This document shows positions 11,166-25,195 of a DNA stretch of 64,000 nucleotides, piece by piece (the first letter of the stretch is position 1; each line of letters starts with the position of its first letter). The position numbers were made by a program, and so were the translations under genes. The notes under the pieces were generated by a model that had not been told where the DNA came from, ran no database searches, and saw only the letters and a list, made by a program, of their open reading frames with translations. Origin of the DNA: Centrapalus pauciflorus (lineage: Eukaryota > Streptophyta > Magnoliopsida > Asterales > Asteraceae). The stretch spans positions 186,001-250,000 of the forward strand of contig JAANYP010006399.1 of assembly GCA_020465985.1 (NCBI GenBank). Direction: 5' to 3'.

Positions 11166-12663
11166 CCTACGCTGTCAATGCAAAGGCTGAAAACAAACTT
11201 CTCTCTGCCGTTCCTATTGTCTCTGAATTTCCAGATGTCTTTCCAGAAGATATCTCGGGATTGCCAACAGACCGTTAGGTGGAATTTTGTATCGATCTTA
11301 TTCCCGGAGCCGCTCCTATAGCCCTTCATATGCTTAGTTCGTGCTGAAATGCAGGAAATGATGAAACAGTTATGGGAGCTACTTGATAAGGGTTTTATTC
11401 GCCCAAGTTCTTCTCCTTGGGACGCTCCTGTCTTATTTGTCAAAAAGAAGGACGGCACATTGCGTATGTGCATTGACTACCGTAAGCTCAACAAAGTAAC
11501 AATAAAAAACAAATATCCATTGCCCCGGATTGATGATCTCTTCGACCAGTTGCAAGGAGCTAGTTATTTCTCGAAGATCGATCTCCGATCGGGGTATCAT
11601 CAACTAAAAGTTCACAACGACAATATTCCTAAAACGGCTTTCAGATGCGTTACGAACGCTACGAGTTTCTGGTGATGTCGTTCGGTCTTACTAATACGTC
11701 GGTTGCTTTCATGGATCTCATGAATAGAGTTTGCCAGCCAATGCTCGACAACTCTGTCATTGTTTTCATTGATGACATTCTTATCTACTCAAAAACCGAG
11801 GAAGATCATGCAACGCATTTAAGAGAATTGCTAGAGTTGCTGCGAAAAAAGTGACTTTATGCCAAATTCTCAAAATGTGAATTCTGGTTGAGGCAGGTAC
11901 GTCTCAACATTCGAAACAAAAATATTCCTTGACTCCTATATTCACTTGCAAATTCTTGTTAACTTCACTCCTCAAATATTTAATCAGATCCAATTCTTAG
12001 GGCACGTGATATCTGCTGCTAGTTTGCCGTCGATCCATAAAAGATCGAGGCTATCCAGAACTGGGAATCTCCACGAAATGCCTCAGAAATCCTTAGCTTC
12101 TTGGGATTGGCTGGTTGGTACCGCTGATTCATCAAAGACTTCTCCAAAATTGTCGTTCCGCTTACCAAACTCACTTGCAATAACGTAACTTTCACTTGGG
12201 AAGAGGAACAACAAGCAGCTTTTGAAAGGTTAAATACATTACTAAGTGAATCGCAGGTTTTGGCCCTGCCTAAGGGAAAGAGGACTTTATAGTCTACACT
12301 GATCCATCAGGCATAGGATTAGGAGCAGTATTGATGCAACGGGGTAATGTCATAGCATATGCCTCGAGACAATTTAAACCACATGAGAAAGATTACTCCA
12401 CTCACGATTTGGAGTTAACTGCTGTGACATTCGCACTAAACCTCTTGAGACATTACCTATACGGAACCAAATGTCAGCTCTACACTGACCCCAAGAGTTT
12501 GAAGTATATATTCAATCAGAAGGACTTGAATATGAGGCAATGAAGGTCCATGGAGCTGATTAAGGACTATGATTGTGAGATTCTATACCACCCAGGAAAC
12601 GCAAATGTGGTGGCAGATGCCTTGAGTAGGAAAGCTTACTGCAAAGCTTACTGCCACGCCTAA
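11166..12663 (+). pseudogene. Tek-1 reverse transcriptase and RNase H (broken)
   Basis: RT motifs are recognisable: SPWDAPVLFVKKKDG, CIDYRKLNKVTIKNKYPLP, KIDLRSGYHQ and the catalytic FIDDILIYSK (about 11764-11793), followed by RNase H motifs (YTDPSGIGLGAVLMQ near 12296; YSTHDLEL near 12390; LYTDPKS near 12480). Stops and shifts occur near 11275, 11340, 11640-11680, 11850, 12290 and 12541. A 91-bp insertion at 11897-11987 looks like an intron. Compared with Tek-2 residues 600-1020 the domain order is complete. Confidence 0.9.
11897..11987 (+). other. Intron-like insertion in the Tek-1 RT
   Basis: Next to the intact Tek-2 frame (residues KCEFWLKQIQFLGHV), Tek-1 reads the same up to the glutamine codon, then has 91 extra bases starting GTACGT and ending TTTAATCAG, then resumes at the next codon (ATC CAA TTC). 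GT and AG sit exactly at the ends; the inside is AT-rich with a CTCCTCAAA branch-like stretch. The length is not a multiple of three. It has the form of a short plant intron; a chance insertion is possible. Confidence 0.6.
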
Positions 12664-12774
12664 ACTTCTATAATGCTGACGTCAACTATCATTGATAATG
12701 TAAGGGCTGCTCAACTTCAGGCCTTAAAGGAGGAGAATGTTAAAGATGAAAACATCATAATATAATTACCACTA

Positions 12775-14124
12775 ATGCAAGTTGACGAAACCGGACTGAA
12801 GGGTGTGTATGGTAGAATATGGGTTCCTAAGTATGGTGGCATGCGCAAAGAAATTCTAGAGGAAACCCATCAATCAAAGTTTTTTATTCACCCTGGGAGC
12901 ACAAAAATGTATAATGACCTGAAAGCCGACTTATGGTCACCAAGATTGAAAAGAGACGTTGGACAATATGTGGAGAAGTGCAGAACTTGCAGACTAGTCA
13001 AAGCTGAACACCAATAACCCTATGGTAGTATGCAACCTCTTCCTATTCCAGAATGGAAGTGGGACCATATTACTATGGATTTCATTACCAAATTGCCCAA
13101 AACTGGTCAGCAACATGATTCCATTTGGGTCATTGTTGATCGTCTAACCAAATCTGCACACATCATACCTATCAGAGAAACCTACTCTCTGGATCGTTTG
13201 GCTCAAATCTACTTGAACGAAATTGTCACGAGGCACGGTGTACCCAAGTCTATTGTTTCTAACTAAGACAGTAGATTCACTTCCAGTTTCTGGGCTACTC
13301 TACAAAATGGTCTTGGTACTCGTATCGCTATGAATACTGCATATAGACCTTAGTCTGATGGACAAAGCGAAAGAACAATTTTGACCCTGAAAGACATGTT
13401 AAGAGCTTGTGTCATGGATCTGTGAGGTAACTAGGACGATCATCTTCCCTTAGTTGAATTTTCATACAACAACAGTTACCATTCCACAATCAAAATGGCA
13501 CCATTTGGGTTCCTATATGGGAGGAAGTGTAGGACTCCAACCTATTGGAGGGAAACAGGAGAAACTCCTATAGCTGGGCCAGCTTTACTACAAGAAACAA
13601 GTGAGAAGATTCAACTGATTCGGCAATACATGAAAATGACGCAAGATCGGCAAAAAAACTATCACGATCGCCGTCACAAAGCAATCGAGTTTCAAAACGA
13701 CGATTGGGTTTATTTGAAGGTGTCCCCGATGAAAGGAGTCACCAGATTCGTAAAGCGAGGAAAGCTATCTCCTCGATTTGTAGGACACTTTCGTATACTC
13801 GAGAAAGTTGGAAATTAGTCCTATCATTTGGACTTGCCAGAAGAATTATCAGGATTTCATCCACTCTTCCATCTGGGATATTTAAGGAAAAGTCTGGTGC
13901 CCAAGAGGGAACCATGGACTGATTACTCAAAGATACAAGTTGATGAACGAATAAGATTTGTTGAAGAGACGGAATGCATATTGGAAACTAAAGTCAAGAA
14001 ACTTCGAAACAAAGAAATCAAGATGATGCTTGTAAAATGGAAGCATCATAGGGGAGCTAATCACACATGGGAGTCTGAAGAGGACATGAAGACCAAGTAC
14101 CCAAGTTTGTTTAGCGCAGCATAA
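12775..14124 (+). pseudogene. Tek-1 integrase and chromodomain (broken)
   Basis: The HHCC zinc region (HQSKFFIHPGS.. to CRTCRLVKAEH, 12870-13010) precedes the integrase core with ITMDFITKLPK and KSIVSN (the catalytic Asp of VSD reads Asn, next to a stop at 13264). SERTILTL lies near 13370. The C-terminus carries a chromodomain-like segment (IKMMLVKWKHHRGANHTWE, about 14010-14070) and ends at TAA 14124. Chromodomains are thought to direct chromovirus integration to marked chromatin. Stops at 13017, 13264, about 13350, 13424 and 13816 break it. Confidence 0.9.
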
Positions 14125-14161
14125 CTTCACGGATGAAGTATAAGCATGGCGGAGCCCATGC

Positions 14162-16261
14162 TGTAACATCCCGAAATTTCGAATTTTGTAAAATGTTTAT
14201 TAAGACATACAAATTGTTTTGATGGATTGTTGTGGTTTGATAAATTTCATTTCATATATTTAAAAATGATAATGATGATGAGAAATCATTATTGTTGTTT
14301 CCTGAGCTAGCATAACAATAAGGAACCGTCATCGGTAGGATATACATCGATCATGTATCGATATTAAAAATAGAGATGATAATGAGAAATCATCATCGTT
14401 GTCTTTGAGCAAGTATATTAATGAGAAACCGATAAAGATTTATAAAAAGGTGCAAATGAGAAAATACATAGTTGAGGGGTATAATGTGCAATTATGTCAA
14501 AATTTCAATAAAAAATTACTAAAATAAGTAAATGAACCGTTCACTTTTTCATTTCTCACTCTCTCTCCACTCGTCTCACTCTTTCTCTCTCTAATAAGAA
14601 GCCTACGGCTTCTCTCAAAATTCCAAATCAAGAACATTAAATCTTTGAAATCAAGAGCTGAAAACCTGGATTCGAGCTATTAGAAAGGAACTATAGCTGC
14701 TACAAACAACAAATCAAGGTAAAACTTGTTCAGAATTACGATTCTTATGAGTTTAGTGTTCGGTTTTTAAGAAAACCGAATCACAGATTCTGGTTATGGA
14801 TCTTATTGCATGTTATATATTTTGGTGGAATTTTTTAAGTTAGTGATGCTATATACCAAATTTGAGCTTCTGATTCAAGTTCCAAGTATGATTTTGAAAT
14901 CAACTATGTGTTTTAGTGTGTGTGTTCGGTGATAGTGAAGAAAATGGGCAAAAAGTGACTGATCTAGTTCATATTGTGTAATTATTTATGTTAAGAATGT
15001 TAAAAGGAGCATATTTGAGGTTGTATTAACAAATTTCAACTACTGAATAAGTACATAAATAATAAAAGGAAATCTGGAAATATTAAAAAAATGTCTAAGT
15101 ATGAACACAGTTCGAATCTGATGAGCACAACTCGGGTTCATCCGAATTTTGGGTCTAATGGAATTCGGATGGATTACAGATGAAAAATCACAAGTATAGA
15201 CACGAATGTCGGATATCAGGACATCCGAATTTCGGATCAGGTATCATCTGTATTTCGGATGATTAGTGCAAAATAAAAATGCTAAGTATGGAAACTTGGA
15301 TCACCCGAATTTCGGTTGGGGTCCGAATTTCGGTTCATTTCAAATTTAAATTATAAAATTTAGTTTTAAGAGGATACTAACTTTCATATACTGTTATAGT
15401 GACTTAACGTGATCATTGTGGTGTTGACTAACACACAATGATTTAGAGCCTACTTGTACTGTGTAAGACCATGTGGTATCAATCCAAGGCATCCATTCTA
15501 AGAAACCAATGTGAAGGAACAGATTACTGTTCAAGCATTTATTATCTTTGCATTCATATTTCAATGGTATGTTCTTGTTGTTCAAAATACATCATTTGGC
15601 ACTCTCATATGATTCATTGTATTGATGCACACTCGTACTTGACATGTGACAAACATGTAGTCATCGTTCAATTGAAATTGCATCATTGAAATCATGTTCT
15701 GACATGATTACATTTCATAATCTGATGTAATCTGGGCTGGGGTTGACAGCAGGCCATTGTCGGGGACTGATCATCCCATACACTCTTTCCGGTCAGGTTA
15801 TGCACATCCCCGATCAGCATATTTGAACTGCCAATCCATGTTTGCACTACATGATGAACACTTGTTAAGGGGCTTGCACTGCCCGTACTCACATTAGTTT
15901 GTAAAGAAATATATGTTGAATATGTAATCTGTCATATCACTAAGCCATAGCTTACCCGTTGACTTTCAATATTTTCAGGCAAAGGAAAAGAAGTAGCTGG
16001 ACATTCTTCTTAAGCTTTCACTCAATTCACAGTGACTTTTATAAGCTTCTTGGTACTTTGATGATGTTGTAACTTTGGGGCTGGGAGTTGTTGATGTTGC
16101 AAATGAATTATGATGTTGTAATGTTAGATTATGACACCGTAACTGATTAATTTCTTATGTTTTAGTGTTGATGTACTTAAAACTCTTTTATTTCTTAAAA
16201 CTTTAATCTTATTTTAATTATTGGGTTGTATGTTGATTTCATTAGAAAGGAGGATGTCTCA
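14162..16261 (+). repeat. Tek-1 3' LTR
   Basis: Starts TGTAACATCCCG just after a purine-rich tract (GGCGGAGCCCATGC, 14148-14161) and ends AGGATGTCTCA, followed by the target duplication CATGT. About 2100 bp, collinear with the 5' LTR with scattered substitutions and small indels. Short frames inside it are not genes. Confidence 0.95.
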
Positions 16262-17433
16262 CATGTTTTATGTTAAAAATGATTTTTGTATGATTCACAA
16301 GATTTAAATGTTTAGATACATGTATTTTTGGTGTTGTGTAATATTGCATACCAAGTGTTTGATGAAATGTCTAAACAAAAAAAATAAGAAATTTTTGTTT
16401 CAGATCTTCTGCGATATTCTATGTAGAATGCGTGATGATTTACATAGTATACATGATATTCTACATTGAATACAAGTTATACCAAGTGTTTTTTGTTATA
16501 TTGAAACTTAGAAGATGACAAATCTATTAAATCCAAATGTTTTTTTGTTCATTGTCTCATTCTTCTTTGGATCTACGTGTTTATTGTTGATGTTTCTGTT
16601 TTAGATCGTCTACGATATTTATATAGAATACATGACATTCTATATAAAATACGTGACATTCTATATCAAATGTGTTGATGTTCTACATTGAATACGTTAT
16701 ATTTTATTTAGAATACATGTTATCTCAAGAGTTTGATGAAATGCCTAACAAAATTTAAGTTTTTACCATTCAAATCTTCTACTATGTAGAATGCATGATA
16801 ATCTATATAGAATACATGATATTCTATATAGAATACATGTTATACCAAGTGTTTTTGTTATATTGAAAGTTAAACTATGACAAATGTAGTAGATCCATAG
16901 GTTTTTGTTTATTATCTCAATCTTCTTTAGATCTACGTTTTTATCGTTAATTTGTTATATTCTATGTAGATTACATCTTCTTTACAGAATATATGATTTT
17001 TCTACCTAGAATACATACCAAAAATGTGTAGAACTTTAGATTTACGTGTTTATAATCCATATAGAATGCATCTTCTATACAGAATATATAATTTTATACA
17101 TAGAATACACATATTCTATATAAAATATTGGCAGTTATATTTTACATACAGCATATGAAGTTTACGATTTTCTACATAGAATACATATATTCTATATAGA
17201 TAAATTAATATTTAAATAAAATAATTATATATGAATGAAAGAAAGAAAAAGGAAAGAGAGAAAAAATGTAGAATTCTTTCTTTTTAAAATTCTCATTCGC
17301 ATATCTTTTCATGATTTTCCACTATCAAAAGTCTAAATATTTATAAAAATGTCATTCATTGCTTTTCATCCATAGACTTTTTTTATCCAGATCGTTATTG
17401 GTTCTTATTTCTCATGATATTTAAGATTCTCAA
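16262..17433 (+). repeat. Non-coding repeat family, copy 1, right part
   Basis: Continuation of copy 1 after Tek-1. It is dominated by loose reiterations of TTCTAyATAGAATACATGATA, each a near-palindrome TTCTA..TAGAA (16410-17210). It then has an AG-rich strip (AAAGAAAGAAAAAGGAAAGAG) and the end TTGGTTCTTATTTCTCATGATATTTAAGATTCTC. The same right end closes copy 3 near 21205-21232. No frames longer than about 60 codons. Confidence 0.65.
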
Positions 17434-17454
17434 AAGAATCATCCGCTCTGTGTG

Positions 17455-19340
17455 TGAGTGAGAACCAATGGGTATTTTTGAAATAATAATTTTATCTCCT
17501 AATTTTATCCCCACATTCTCTCACTCTCTCATTTTATTTATAAACCAGCTATAAAATAAATCCAACAATCACTCCCTCACTCTCTTGTTTCATTTCCAAA
17601 TCCTAAAAATAATCAGCCTCCTTCCATCACACTACTACAATCACGACATTTTGTGACGGACAAATCTGTCGCAAATGCTCATTTGCAACGGATTTGCCAC
17701 GGAATATGTCGGACCCAAAAAGCCTCATCGTAATTACATTTGCGATGGCTTTACGACGGATTTTTGCGTCTAATTTGCATCGGACAATAGTGCGCCAGAT
17801 TAGCGTCTAGTAATTTTTGCTACAGATTTGCGTCGGATATTTTTACGATAGATTTGCGACAGATTTGCGTCGTGTTTTTGTGACAGATTTGCGATGGCTT
17901 CTTTCACAAATTCATTGCAGAATCACTTTGATTTAATGGTCATTTATATCGCAAATCCGTCGCACATTCACTCTAATCTATTGGTCAATTCCAGTCATAA
18001 ATCCGTCGCAAAATATGGAAAAAAATGTTTTTCCATTTAACCACTTTTCCGGTAAACAAAATATCACAATATTCTAAAATAGTAAAACCTTTAAAATACT
18101 AAATCAAACCTTTGCAATACAAAATAACACAATATATTACAAGTTAATATGTCAATATTAAAAGTTAAAACTCAAAGAAAAGTTGTTCGAATGATTCTTT
18201 GACGTGTTTTTTCCTTTCTAGCTCCTCTTCGTCACACCACAAACAATCTACAATTAAAAAATTATTAATTTGCACGAATATACTTTCGATATAAGCTACA
18301 ATCAAAACTCAAATCGCAAAATAACAAAAAAATGTTAAAATCCCGAAAACATGTTAAATGTTATAAGATCAAGAAGCACCGTGGTCGCCACTGCCGCCAC
18401 CACCAACCACCATCAGTGTTCTCTCTTTCTTCTCTCCTTTATATCTCTCATGACCTAGAACTCACGATGGTCTAGACTTGATGGTGGTGAAAAATGAATT
18501 CAAGAATACACGAAGATTGTTTGTAATATTTAGATCTGGAATGAATGAAATACTTAGATACATGTTTTTAGTTAAAAAAAATTTATATGATTCACAAGAT
18601 TAAATGTTTTTTTTATTTGTGTTTTGGTGTGTTTTGTATAAAGTTGCAGTGTTTTATGAAATATCTAAACAAAATTTTAGTCATGTTTTGTTTTAGATCT
18701 TCTACGCTATTGTATGTAGAATACGTCATGTTATTTATTAAATGCTTTATATTCTACATAGAATACATGTTATAACAAATGTTTCTTGTTATGTTGAAAT
18801 TTAAATGAAGATAAATCTAGTATCTTCATATGTTTTTTGTTAATTGTCTCAATCTTTTTTAGATCTATATGTTTATTGTTGATTTTGTGTTTCAAATCGT
18901 CTATGATATTTTATATAGAATATGCGATATTCAATATAAAATATGTAACATTTTATAGAATACATGTTTTACCTGGTATGCATGTTATACATGTTATGTT
19001 ATCAAGGAGACATGAATGTATGAATTGATTTGTTACATATAAATATATAGAATACATCTTTTTTCTTTTTTGCATAATATATGATTTTTCACATAGAATA
19101 CATATATTCTATATAAAATATTGTTGTTGCTCCAATAGTTAAATTATTTTTTTAATATAAAATATATGAAATATATAATGAAGAAAACAAAAGTGTATCA
19201 ACTCGTTTGTATTTTTTAGATTACAAGTATTTTTTAGATTACATACAAATATATCAATTATTTGGTTTGTATGTTTTGAATTATCGATTATTTGGTTCCA
19301 AAACCAAGGTTTATTATTGCTTTTGACGGGGGCCTTTGCG
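17455..19340 (+). repeat. Non-coding repeat family, copy 2 (interrupted)
   Basis: Begins GAGAACCAATGGG, roughly complementary to the copy 1 right end, which suggests terminal inverted repeats. The leader (17500-17629) and the CCGCC..CCACC block plus TTATATCTCTCATGA block (18380-18480) match copies 1 and 3. The palindromic TAGAATAC array follows (18700-19120). A CACTA-like piece sits at 17630-18360. The right border is unclear. Confidence 0.5.
17630..18360 (+). mobile_element. CACTA-like transposon terminal fragment
   Basis: Starts CACTACTACAA and continues with many short subterminal repeats of the type TTTGCGACGGATTTGCGTCGG in both directions (17650-18015), typical of plant CACTA (CMC) elements. 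An inverted partner end TTGTAGTAGTG lies at 19345-19355. If these two are the ends, the element would span 17630-19355 and include part of copy 2. The flanking triplets (TCA and TGT) do not match, so a rearranged or truncated element is more likely. Confidence 0.55.
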
Positions 19341-19379
19341 TTGTTTGTAGTAGTGTGTGTCTATATATATATATATATA

Positions 19380-21381
<2,002 letters not shown>

Positions 21382-22085
21382 ATTTATTTATTTACTTATT
21401 TGAGTAAGTTACAAAAATGGTCCTTAATGTTTGTATAAAAATTTGGATTCAGTCCCTGTGGTTTCAATTTTGCATAAACGGTCTTTCTTTGCATTGTTTA
21501 CTTGCAGAAATGGTCTCCCTGTCTCATTTATTTTTTAAATAACAATTATACTCTTTTCTTAATAACAATTTTGGTCCCTTTCTTTTAATTTCTTTTGTTT
21601 TTGTTTTTAAATTTTATAATCTTAATTTAATAAATGATGATTTAATTTATTATTATTAAAATTATTTAAGATGTATTTATATTTTATTAAAGTTATATTT
21701 TTATCTATTTACTTAATTTATTTTACGTTTCTATTACATATTTAATTTAAATATGAAAATTTTAATTATATTAGATTTTATTATTAGAATATTTATATGT
21801 TTTCTGTATTTTGTATGTTTTCATCTATTTATTTTATTACGTTAATATATTTGGATTTCATTATACCTTTTTAAGGAAAATATGTAAACTTAGGATTTAA
21901 TCGTTTGAATTTAGATAATTATTACATTATTATTTTGGTTCAAATTTCATATTCTATTTGTTTTTATTTAATTATTTTGTTACATTAAAACATTTAAGTC
22001 AAAACAAATAAAATGTAAGGTTTATATAGTTTTCTTGTAAATTATAATTAAAACAATAAATAGTAATATAACAATATGTTTATGT

Positions 22086-23263
22086 TGTAACACCCCGACT
22101 TTCGAGCACGTGCACGTAATTATACTATTGACTGTTTATTTTATTTTTTATCTTATTGGTCCAATTATGTCCCGTATAGTGGATTTTACGTGTCGGGACG
22201 GATATTATGTGGCTTTTGAAGATAATTTTAGTGGAATAATTATAACTATGGATTCACAAGATTAAATGGGATTTAATGATATAAATATTGGATTTTTGAT
22301 AACGGGACCGGGTATGGGCGTCGAACCAGCGTTATAAAGAGATACGTATATATGTACGTGACTTTCCTTGCTTCCTTTCTTCCCCAAAATTTACCATAAG
22401 TGTTATGTGTGTGAAGTTCTGTCCTGGAGATCAAATTCAAGGCCAAAACAAGTGAATTGAGTTGCTGAAATTGATCATCTAACCTTCAAGTGGTGTTCTT
22501 GTAGTTGCAAGGTAAGAAATTTTCAGATTAAATTCTGTTTGTGTTGTTAATTGGTGTGAAATTGGGGAAGTGATTTGTGTAAGATTAGGAAGTATTTTGG
22601 TACAAATTTTGTGGGGTTTTGTTGCTGGAATCAGTAGTTGGAGGTTTAATACCTCCTGGCAGAACAGAGGCAGAACACGGAGACCTGCAAATCATCGCGA
22701 CCGCGGTCGCGATGGGGCGAGTGCGGCCTCGATGACGGGCGTGGGGTCGATGGCGGGCTAGGGTTCGAGCACGGTCCGCGATGATGAGCGCGCCTCGCGT
22801 TGGGGCCAGCGCGGTCGCGATTCGGCTGGTTGGGCCAGATTTGGGTTTTGGGACGTGGGGCCTATTTGGGGTTACTTTTTGGGGTCAATCAGTGGTATTA
22901 ATGGTTATGGGATATCCGGGGTTTATTTGGTTGGATTGAATTTATTCTGGGAAGATTTATTGTGTATATAAGGGGTATACTGAGACTGAGCCGAGACTGA
23001 GTTAGGTCCGCGCGTTGGTGATATTTGGCGGAGTGATCTAGGTGAGTACACGAGTTCTTTTCAAAGGGTCTACTTTTTTTCAAGTCAATATATGTGTATG
23101 TATATATTATGTGATGATATTGTGGGCACTTCGAGCTGCCCTGAGGTATGATCTTACCTTTCTTTATATGTGATACATGTGAATGTATATTACTATGAAG
23201 GAGATCCGTTATAGTGTGATCACGGGAGCTGTGTTGCTCTGCTTAACCCTGTGTAAGATTCCC

Positions 23264-23323
<60 letters not shown>

Positions 23324-23944
23324 TTGTGTTTATTGTGAGGTCGCTCTTGAGCCTTTTATTCCTGCTAGCCTCCACGGGCGTGGCTTGGCCGCAGGGGGAG
23401 GGGTTTCCCCAATTCAGATGAGTATCTCATTCTGTATTGGATTTTAAGTGCCTCTGGGCAGAGGCCATGGTGGCATGGGTTATGCCATGTAGTGTAGAGA
23501 TATAGTGTTACCAAGCTTACATGCGTTTTATGTGCTTACGTGATTAGTGCAGAGTATAACCCTTGTGGACTCACGAGCAGCAAAGCTTACGTATTCGAGT
23601 CTGAATGTGTTTATTAGGGGGACTGAAGATAGGGTCGCCAGCTCCTGAGCGAAAGTAGGAGCTTGATCTTGCTGTTGCCGAAAGTTCTGCAAATTGCTAA
23701 ATGTATGTGATTACTGTACTGTTGGGAACTTGATTAGTTGTATCGGGTCTGTATGTGGATATTATGTGGATATTTGGATCTGGGTTTGGGTGTTTATATG
23801 TTGGGTTAACTTGTAAGCAGGGTTGTTTATGTTATGTAAAATGTTTTAATTTGTCAGTGTTTGTGTAAACCTTCGACATATGTTATATATAATCAATGTG
23901 TTATTGTCACCTGTTGTATCGGGTCTGTATTGGAGGGTGTTACA
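22086..23944. mobile_element. Solo LTR of a Ty3/gypsy-type element
   Basis: Starts TGTAACACCCCGAC and ends GGAGGGTGTTACA; both flanks are TATGT (22081-22085 and 23945-23949), a perfect 5-bp target duplication. 1859 bp with no internal coding part, as left by recombination between two LTRs. A TATA box (GTTATAAAGAG, 22331), a 20-bp perfect palindrome (22694-22713), a splice-donor-like CAAGGTAAG (22508) and a (TG)n run lie inside. The termini resemble those of the Tek LTRs, suggesting a related family. Short frames in it are not genes. Confidence 0.92.
23264..23322. repeat. (TA)n(TG)n microsatellite inside the solo LTR
   Basis: A short TATATATATA run passes directly into about 25 TG dinucleotides. 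Confidence 0.95.
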
Positions 23945-25101
23945 TATGTCATAACAAGTGAAATATTATGTTTATATATTTTACTTGAAAGTTATAACCA
24001 ACTTAAAACGTATTAACCTAACACAAAGTTTAAATATTTTATTATGATAATATGTTACGGTTTAAATAAAATTTTATTTGTCTTACATTTCATTTATTAT
24101 TTTTAATATGATTATATTGTTACTTTAATACGATTCGAATTAATCATACTTTTTAAGAAAAAAAATATAAACTTAGTACTTGCTTTATTTTGATTTTAAA
24201 TTTTTTTTGTTAGGTTAATACGTTTTAAGTTGGTTATAACTTTCAAATAAAATATATAAACATAACATTTTATTTGTTATGACATAAATATTTTGTTATA
24301 TTAATATGTTTTGGTTTAATTTTAATTTACAAGAAAACTATATAAACCTAACATTTTTATTTGTTTTGACCTAAATGTTTTAATGTAACAAAATATTAAA
24401 TCAAAACAAATAGAATCTTAGTTTTATAACCCAAATAATAATGTAACAAATATCTGAATATAAACGAATTAAATCCTAAGTTTATATATTTTCCTTAAAA
24501 AGGTATAATGAAATCAAAATATATTAACGTAATCAAATAAATAGATGGAAACATACAAAATACAAAAAAACATATAAATATTATAATAATGAAATCTAAT
24601 ATAAAAAAAATTTTAATAAATAAAAGTAAATACATGATAGAACGTAAAATAAATTAATTTAATAATTAAAAATTTTAACTTTAATAAAAACAAAAACATC
24701 TTAAATAATAATATTAATTAATTAATTAAATCATCATTTAATAAATTAAGATTTAAAAACAAAAACAAAATTAATGAAAAGAAAAGGACCAAAATTATTA
24801 TTAATGAAAAGGGTACAATTGTCATTTAGAAAAAAAATGAGATAAATAGACTATTTCTGCAAATAAACAATGCAAATAATTATGCAAAATTAAAACCACA
24901 GGCAAACCACATACACTATTTTTGTAATTTACTCTATTTATTTATTTATTTATTTATAGACGCATACCAAATGAAAACAAGAAATGCATAACTATGAAAT
25001 GATAACATGAATATGAAAACGTTAATCGATTATGCATCATTTTAAAATGTTTCATGCATATTGCGAATAACGCATTGACAATATTCATTAGTACGTATCT
25101 A

Positions 25102-25105
<4 letters not shown>

Positions 25106-25190
<85 letters not shown>
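25106..25190. repeat. (TA)n microsatellite
   Basis: About 85 bp of pure TA alternation near the 5' end of the Helitron-like element. The long isoleucine/tyrosine reading frame across it on the minus strand is an artefact. Confidence 0.97.

Positions 25191-25195
<5 letters not shown>

Larger units (their letters stand above)
7146..16261 (+). mobile_element. Tek-1: complete but degenerate Tekay-like Ty3/gypsy chromovirus
   Basis: Two LTRs (7146-9275 and 14162-16261) bound an initiator-methionine-tRNA-type primer site, a gag-pol region with a C-terminal chromodomain, and a purine-rich tract. The 5 bp before the 5' LTR (7141-7145) and after the 3' LTR (16262-16266) are both CATGT, a target-site duplication that fixes the ends. 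Gene order is gag, protease, RT, RNase H, integrase, chromodomain. It shares gag-pol sequence with Tek-2 (57370-64000). Many stops and frameshifts mean it cannot make its own proteins. The two LTRs differ by numerous substitutions and small indels, so it is not recent. Confidence 0.95.
21392..24958. mobile_element. Large foldback (long inverted repeat) element, MULE-like
   Basis: The left arm (21392-22085, continuing at 23945-24030) and right arm (24958 back to about 24215) are reverse complements over some 750-780 bp each with scattered mismatches. Both start with TTTATTTATTT then GAGTAAGTTACAAAAATGG or its close relative; paired landmarks include GCATTGTTTACTTGCAGAAATGGTC with AAATAGACTATTTCTGCAAATAAACAATGC. 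The loop is about 185 bp. No coding sequence. A solo LTR interrupts the left arm. Ends of the type GTAAATTACAAAAATGGTCC are common in plant non-autonomous elements; the Mutator link is an inference. Confidence 0.75.

Noticed and set aside
15394..15892. Short frames within the Tek-1 3' LTR
   Set aside because: They fall in an LTR, and the equivalent positions of the 5' LTR do not keep them.
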